DNA from: Anaerolineaceae bacterium UBA4081 | GTDB lineage: Bacteria; Chloroflexota; Anaerolineae; Anaerolineales; Anaerolineaceae | Reading direction: 5' to 3' | Assembly (NCBI GenBank): GCA_002383615.1 | Contig: DFYN01000148.1 | Coordinates: 3,961-10,606, forward strand | Length of the DNA stretch: 6,646 bases | In this document: one piece after another, positions 1 to 6,646 of the stretch | Position numbering within the stretch: the first letter of the stretch is position 1 | How the letters are laid out: each line of letters starts with the position of its first letter | Notes under the pieces: generated by a model | What the model was told of the DNA's origin: nothing | Database searches by the model: none | What the model saw: the letters and a program-made list of their open reading frames with translations, nothing else | Made by a program: the position numbers and the translations under genes

Positions 1-1404
<1,404 letters not shown>

Positions 1405-1408
<4 letters not shown>

Positions 1409-3015
1409 TCGCCATCCACCTTGGTCCAATCCAGGGGTTCGCCAGCCAAATATCGGAAGGTATCCCCATACATCGCTTTGCCTTCCTCGCTAAACACTTT
1501 GGTCAATGGTCGCTCTGAGTAGTCTTCCCACATCTGGACCAGATGCCACGGGAAGGGGCGCGGGTACTCAAAGAAGAACGAGTAGGCATAATGCCAGGCG
1601 CTCTCAACCTGCTCACGCGTCAAGCGATACGCTTCCGGGTTATGCAGCATGGACCCAAGGGTCTTCAGATACGTCACCCACGAGTCTGGGTCAAACGTGA
1701 AACCACGTCCCCGATAATGCGTCTGCCCGGCAACGATAACTGGTACCCCGCTCATCGCCATTTCCAGCCCAACCGTGGTGGTGTAAACCAACCCCAGGTC
1801 AGCCACCTCAATCAGGTCATAGGTATTAACCTGTTCCTTGGGTCCAATCAGGCGGATATGCTCCGGCAAATGCGGAAATACCTCTTTAACGACAGCAGCC
1901 ATGGACTGTCCATGGACTAACACCTCGCCGGGGTGTACCCGGATGACTAGCTGCACATCCGGTCGACCGGCAAAATACTGAACGGTGCGACTGATCCACT
2001 CCGCCATATTCTTGCTGAACACTTGCCTGCCCAGCGTGAGTGAATCACCCAGTACGTTGGTCGCCAGAAGGACAACCGGGCGATCATCCAACCCAAGCGC
2101 TTTTCGTGCTTCGCTGCCGCCCTGCGCAGAGGTTGCCTGCCACAGGCGGGCAAAGTTCTCCCAGACAGCGCCGCGTTGGCGTGCTGCAAAGAGGGCTTTG
2201 ACCCGTTCAAATTGTTGTTCAGTGAAAGGTACAGCGCTGCGTGCTTTCCACAGGGCGTCCGTTTCCTGGCGCATCACTTCCCCATTCTGTGCCAGCCAAA
2301 TACGCTGGCGTTGATCGCCAAACTCATAAGTGATGGCGGGGATTTTCAGGTAGCGCGCAATCCGGTACACCACCCCGAGTTCCTGGATGGTGCCGTTGGG
2401 AACAATCACCAAAGAAGGACGGTTAGCGCGTAAATATGCCAGCGCCATGCGGGCTGCCTCCAGGTTCCGTTCATAACGCAGTTTATACACATCGCTCTGA
2501 GTGTCCACTTCCTCCACCTGGAGCGTGTATTGCGTGTCATATTCAGATACCTGCTCGACAATTTTAATGACTTCAGGCGGCAAAGCCGTATATGACACCT
2601 TGCCATTCAGGAAAGATACATTTTCAAGCAAGGGGGCAGCACCTGCCAGCACCTTTCGGGCATAAACATTCTGGCGGCGCAGGTCAAACCGGGTGATATC
2701 CGCTTGCCAATCACTGTAGGGTAAAAATCCAAGGGTAACCTGGTGCCCCTCTGCTGCCAAACTCAAACCCAGCACAGCTGCATGCTCAATCCAGTAATGC
2801 AGCGTGGCAAATATAAAGATTTTCTTGCCGGGTCGGGCAGTCTGGCGCAACTCAGTTGCCTGCGCAACCAATTCGGGCAGGTGGCTTTGCAGGTGCTTCA
2901 ACGAGAACCGTGAGGCAATCGGTTTGCCGCGTTGACGAAGCAACCAGTAAATTTCAGCGGTGAACGGTAGTTCACCCAGCAGTTTCTTCAATGCATCTTT
3001 TGCAATAGGTGCCAT
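1405..3015 (-). CDS. Capsule-polysaccharide-type glycosyltransferase (GT-B-like, KpsS/KpsC-like C-terminal half)
   Basis: This 536-residue soluble protein has no evident signal peptide or membrane segment. It appears to be a two-domain GT-B-like glycosyltransferase. The N-terminal Rossmann-like half (about 64-240) opens with KIFIFATLHYWIEHAAVLG at 65-83 and contains LVIVPNG at 202-208. The C-terminal half (about 312-500) contains RVHPGE at 359-364, YDLIEVADLGLVYTTTVGLE at 399-418, SGVPVIVAG at 422-430 and HYRGRGFTFDP at 433-443. The HP motif, the TTTVGLE segment, the GVPV segment and the Y-G-T pattern together recall capsule biosynthesis transferases (KpsS/KpsC family, PF05159-like) and more distantly CDP-glycerol glycerophosphotransferases. 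The assignment rests on motif memory, and donor and acceptor are not determined. The start at ATG 3015 follows the wzt stop by 3 nt and has GAGGTGG 8 nt upstream. The stop overlaps the methyltransferase start (ATGA). By context it adds a sugar, linker or terminal residue to the polymer exported by Wzm/Wzt. Confidence 0.75.
1416..1422 (-). promoter_or_regulatory. Ribosome binding site deciding the methyltransferase start
   Basis: AAGGTGG on the minus strand ends 7 nt before ATG 1408. It lies downstream of the alternative ATG at 1429, so the shorter 294-residue reading is favoured. Confidence 0.65.
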
Positions 3016-3018
3016 AAA

Positions 3019-4275
3019 TTAATCCACCTCGATGGACCAATCCAGGCGAGGACGGACCGGACCCAGCCGCGGTTCCACCCAGTGCATACCGGGTGCGCCT
3101 GCAGCATCCACCGTGAACGTCAGCGCCTGTTCATCCTGGAAATAGCGTTTGATGCGGAACGTGCTGGCGTTGATGCCAATCACATACCGCCCTTCGTTAA
3201 GCAAATCTGCCGGCAAAGTTGCCCGGGAGATATAGTGCCCCGCCGGTCGCACACTGTACTTGTCAAACAATGCGGGCTGGTCGGTGTCAAAGGCAGTGAA
3301 GACATACTCACCGCGCGTGCTCATCAAGTACACGCCCACCCGCAGTCCCGTGATGGCTGCATTCAATGTGTACTCAACCTCTATGAAGGCAGAGTCCGTG
3401 GAACGGACCGTATCAGCCACTCGCCCGGCTGCGTCCCGAATGCGGACTGCATGGGGAACAAACGGGGTAGCGCTGGCTGGCACTTCTTCCGGTGTGTATT
3501 CGCGAATGCCTTCTCGCGCAAACCCGCGTGACAGGTAGAAATCGACTGCCTCAGCCGTTGGCGCACGCAATGCCAGATTACCGTTGTCTATCACCAGCGC
3601 TTCATCGGTTAGCCTCAAGATGGCGCTCATATTGTGGCTGACAAACAAGACGGTTCGACCTTCCTGTGCCACGTCGCTCATCTTTCCAAGGCATTTGCGT
3701 TGGAATTCTGCATCACCCACCGCCAGGACTTCATCCACCACCAGGATTTCCGGTTCAAGGTGGGCTGCCACCGCAAAAGCCAGGCGCAGGTACATTCCGG
3801 AAGAATAGCGCTTAACCGGCGTATCAATGAATTTCTCGACCTCAGAAAAGTCGACAATCTCATCAAATTTCCGGTCAATTTCAGTGGATTTCATCCCGAG
3901 GATGGCGCCGTTGAGGTAAATATTTTCGCGACCGGTCAACTCCGGGTGGAAACCAGTCCCAACTTCCAGCAGGGAACCAACCCGCCCATGGATTTCAGCC
4001 ATGCCTTCTGTTGGCTCGGTCACACGCGACAGGATTTTGAGCAAGGTGCTTTTTCCAGCGCCATTGCGCCCGATGACGCCCAGCACGGACCCTGGCTTAA
4101 CCTCAAAGGAAATGTTGCGCAGAGCCCAGATGGTCTCGTCACCGCCTTTCAAGCGCTTGAGAGGTGAGCGGAACATCTCCCCCAGCGACTCCCGCAGGGT
4201 GTTGTACTGCACTGGCGCTGAGCCGATGTGATATTGCTTGCCAATATTCTCAACCTTGATGGCAATATTACTCAT
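3019..4275 (-). CDS. wzt: Polysaccharide ABC transporter ATP-binding protein Wzt with C-terminal glycan-binding domain
   Basis: This is the cytoplasmic ATPase subunit of an O-antigen/teichoic-acid-type ABC-2 exporter, 418 residues. The nucleotide-binding domain (about 1-250) has Walker A GRNGAGKST at 69-77 and LEVGTGFHPELTGRENIYLNG-type sequence around 103-123, typical of the Wzt/TagH group. The signature is YSSGM at 157-161, Walker B ILVVDE at 177-182 (catalytic E182), and the H-loop is H214. Residues about 270-418 form an extra beta-rich domain matching the Wzt C-terminal carbohydrate-binding type (PF14524-like) and ending in PRLDW. In characterised systems (E. coli O9a, Klebsiella O12) this domain recognises the capped non-reducing end of the glycan before export. 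Its presence suggests export of a finished, modified chain. The ATG at 4275 is 2 nt after the wzm stop. Its ribosome site is weak (GGTG, 5 nt spacing), so coupling to wzm is likely. Confidence 0.95.
   Translation of the reverse strand: MSNIAIKVENIGKQYHIGSAPVQYNTLRESLGEMFRSPLKRLKGGDETIWALRNISFEVKPGSVLGVIGRNGAGKSTLLKILSRVTEPTEGMAEIHGRVGSLLEVGTGFHPELTGRENIYLNGAILGMKSTEIDRKFDEIVDFSEVEKFIDTPVKRYSSGMYLRLAFAVAAHLEPEILVVDEVLAVGDAEFQRKCLGKMSDVAQEGRTVLFVSHNMSAILRLTDEALVIDNGNLALRAPTAEAVDFYLSRGFAREGIREYTPEEVPASATPFVPHAVRIRDAAGRVADTVRSTDSAFIEVEYTLNAAITGLRVGVYLMSTRGEYVFTAFDTDQPALFDKYSVRPAGHYISRATLPADLLNEGRYVIGINASTFRIKRYFQDEQALTFTVDAAGAPGMHWVEPRLGPVRPRLDWSIEVD
3024..3030 (-). promoter_or_regulatory. Ribosome binding site of the glycosyltransferase gene
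   Basis: GAGGTGG on the minus strand lies 8 nt upstream of ATG 3015, inside the end of wzt. It is a strong site for a gene only 3 nt downstream of the preceding stop, and it settles the start. Confidence 0.65.
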
Positions 4276-4277
4276 GG

Positions 4278-5117
4278 CTACACCATATCCGCAAAGCGCC
4301 GTTCAGTCCGGCGGAAGAAGAATAGCCCGCTGACCAATAGCAAGATCGCAACCCCGGCGGAGACTGCCAGCATTGCTGTCGGCGCTGAAGCCTGAGAACC
4401 CAGCAGCGCCCAGCGGAACCCTTCCACCACGCCCGTCATGGGGTTGATGGCGTATACCAGCCGCCATTTTTCAGGAATGTTGCTGACCGGATACACAATC
4501 GGTGTGATAAACAGCCAGAATTGGGTCAGGAAGGGTGTGATGTAGTTGATATCCCGGTACAGGACATTGAGCGCGGACAACCAGAGCCCAACCCCCAGCG
4601 CAGTTACAAGGACAAGCAGGAGGTAGAGCGGCAGCGTCCAGACTGCCGCGGTGGGTGTGATGTGGTAATACCACATCATCAAGAGCAAAATCACAAACGC
4701 AATCGCGAAATCCACCAAACCCGCCAGGATGGACGAGAGCGGTAAAATGATGCGCGGGAAATATACCTTGGTAATCATGTTGCTACTCTTGACCAACGAC
4801 TGGCTGGCTTGATTGAGCGCAGCCGTGAACAACTCCCAGGGGAGCAGCGCCGTCAGGGTAAAAACTGCATACGGTAAGCCGTCGGAGGACATCTTCGCCA
4901 AATTGCCAAAGAAGATGGTGAAGACCACCATGGTCATGAAAGGTTTAATCACCGCCCAGGCAACACCCAGCAAAGTTTGTTTGTAGCGCACTTTGAGGTC
5001 GCGCCAGGTCATGAAGTAAATCAGCTCGCGGTAAAGCCACAGGTCGCGCAGGTTTAACGCCAGCCAGCCGTGGGTTGGGCGGATGATGACGGTGCGGGGT
5101 TCAGTCCGTTCAGCCAT
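4278..5117 (-). CDS. wzm: Polysaccharide ABC transporter permease Wzm (ABC-2 family)
   Basis: This inner-membrane channel subunit works with Wzt to export a lipid-linked polysaccharide. The chosen protein has 279 residues. An N-terminal cytoplasmic segment with LNLRDLWLYRELIYFMTWRD at 21-40 and LKVRYKQTLLG at 41-51 is the hallmark of the RfbA/Wzm/TagG group. About six hydrophobic segments follow, near 50-71, 83-100, 125-149, 158-184, 192-210 and 248-268. Further conserved pieces are ITKVYFPRIILP at 115-126, LNVLYRDINY at 183-192, ITPIVYP at 204-210 and NPMTGVVEGFRWALLG at 225-240. The frame is also open to an upstream ATG at 5219, but that would overlap the fcl end by about 98 bp and add an atypical 34-residue leader. 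ATG 5117, 4 nt after the fcl stop, gives the usual family length. The only good Shine-Dalgarno (GAGG, 5133-5136) is 15 nt away, unusually far, so re-initiation after fcl may matter. Confidence 0.94.
   Translation of the reverse strand: MAERTEPRTVIIRPTHGWLALNLRDLWLYRELIYFMTWRDLKVRYKQTLLGVAWAVIKPFMTMVVFTIFFGNLAKMSSDGLPYAVFTLTALLPWELFTAALNQASQSLVKSSNMITKVYFPRIILPLSSILAGLVDFAIAFVILLLMMWYYHITPTAAVWTLPLYLLLVLVTALGVGLWLSALNVLYRDINYITPFLTQFWLFITPIVYPVSNIPEKWRLVYAINPMTGVVEGFRWALLGSQASAPTAMLAVSAGVAILLLVSGLFFFRRTERRFADMV
4658..4678. repeat. 21-bp perfect inverted repeat inside wzm
   Basis: TGATGTGGTA and TACCACATCA flank a single central base, giving 10-bp perfect arms. In the mRNA this could fold as a 9-bp stem with a 3-nt loop. 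It lies in the codons for the MWYYHIT segment (about residues 148-154) of Wzm. Whether it has a role beyond coding is unknown. Confidence 0.4.
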
Positions 5118-5121
5118 AAGT

Positions 5122-6542
<1,421 letters not shown>

Positions 6543-6551
6543 CAATAGGCG

Positions 6552-6555
6552 CTCC
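6552..6555 (-). promoter_or_regulatory. Probable ribosome binding site of the regulator gene
   Basis: GGAG on the minus strand lies 6 nt before TTG 6545 and 9 nt before TTG 6542. If used, the longest reading (TTG 6557) is wrong and the protein starts near MTENERDL. Confidence 0.5.
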
Positions 6556-6558
6556 AAT

Positions 6559-6573
6559 ATTCAATGGTTGAAT
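6559..6573. promoter_or_regulatory. Inverted repeat over the transcription start, candidate operator
   Basis: ATTCAA-TGG-TTGAAT is a perfect 6-bp inverted repeat with a 3-bp centre. It touches the downstream edge of the -10 box and covers the predicted start near 6565. A protein bound here would block RNA polymerase. The adjacent winged-helix regulator is the obvious candidate ligand, but this is inference from position and symmetry. Confidence 0.45.
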
Positions 6574-6600
6574 TATAAAACCAGAGCGCTTCGTCGTCAA
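6572..6600 (-). promoter_or_regulatory. Sigma-70-type promoter of the glycan operon
   Basis: On the minus strand the -35 element TTGACG (6600-6595) matches five of six consensus bases. The -10 element TATAAT (6577-6572) matches all six, and the spacer is exactly 17 bp. The predicted transcription start is near 6565, giving an untranslated leader of about 8 nt to TTG 6557 or about 22 nt to TTG 6542. No comparable promoter was noticed further down the operon, so this one probably drives all seven genes. Confidence 0.78.
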
Positions 6601-6622
6601 TCCCCCGGCTTTATGAGAACCC

Positions 6623-6640
6623 TACGATTGGGATACGATT
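6623..6640. repeat. 7-bp direct repeat with 11-bp period upstream of the promoter
   Basis: TACGATT occurs at 6623-6629 and again at 6634-6640, one helical turn apart, about 58-75 bp upstream of the predicted transcription start. The spacing and position suit an activator binding site, but the repeat is short and could be chance. Confidence 0.3.
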
Positions 6641-6646
6641 TGTGCC

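Noticed and set aside
1899..1915. 17-bp inverted repeat CCATGGAC-T-GTCCATGG inside the glycosyltransferase gene, overlapping a direct repeat of CCATGGAC.
   Set aside because: Eight-base arms are expected at this frequency in several kilobases once different spacings are allowed, and the stretch simply encodes VHGQSMA in a well-formed gene.
6601..6646. Possible terminator of an upstream gene in the last 46 bases.
   Set aside because: No stem followed by a T-run on either strand was seen. Only short imperfect complementarity (CCC...GGG around 6620-6632) is present.

Overview
The window is the promoter-proximal part of a bacterial surface-polysaccharide operon. It holds seven genes, all on the minus strand, so the operon reads from base ~6600 down past base 1. 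Nearly every base is coding. Gene junctions are either short overlaps (ATGA or TAATG, 1-4 nt) or gaps of 2-4 nt, so this looks like one transcript with translational coupling. The only sizeable non-coding stretch is the upstream region at about 6546-6646. It carries a near-consensus sigma-70 promoter (TTGACG, 17 bp, TATAAT), a perfect inverted repeat over the predicted transcription start, and a short direct repeat further upstream.

In transcription order the genes are: (1) a small winged-helix DNA-binding regulator with a short nucleotide-binding-like C-terminal part; (2) GDP-L-fucose synthase (fcl); (3) the membrane subunit (wzm) and (4) the ATPase subunit (wzt) of an ABC-2 polysaccharide exporter, the ATPase carrying a C-terminal glycan-binding domain; (5) a 536-residue GT-B-like protein resembling capsule-polysaccharide glycosyltransferases; (6) a class I SAM-dependent methyltransferase; (7) the first 174 codons of a PseB-type UDP-GlcNAc 4,6-dehydratase, cut by the window edge.

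How they work together (inference): fcl and pseB supply activated 6-deoxy sugars (GDP-L-fucose, and a UDP-linked 4-keto-6-deoxy-HexNAc on the route to pseudaminic acid or a related sugar). The glycosyltransferase and methyltransferase build or cap the chain. Wzm/Wzt exports the finished, lipid-linked polymer, with the Wzt C-terminal domain probably reading a chain-end modification. The regulator at the operon head is well placed to control itself and the whole locus.

The organism cannot be fixed from this window. Moderate GC (roughly mid-50s percent by eye), Shine-Dalgarno-led genes and a regulator-fcl-wzm-wzt arrangement would fit an environmental bacterium such as a Chloroflexota/Anaerolineae member. 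That is a low-confidence impression from family resemblance. No tRNA, rRNA, CRISPR array, insertion sequence or convincing terminator was seen. The individual families are known. The parts most worth a second look are the regulator with its promoter/operator arrangement, and the pairing of a Wzt glycan-binding domain with a KpsS/KpsC-like glycosyltransferase and a methyltransferase.
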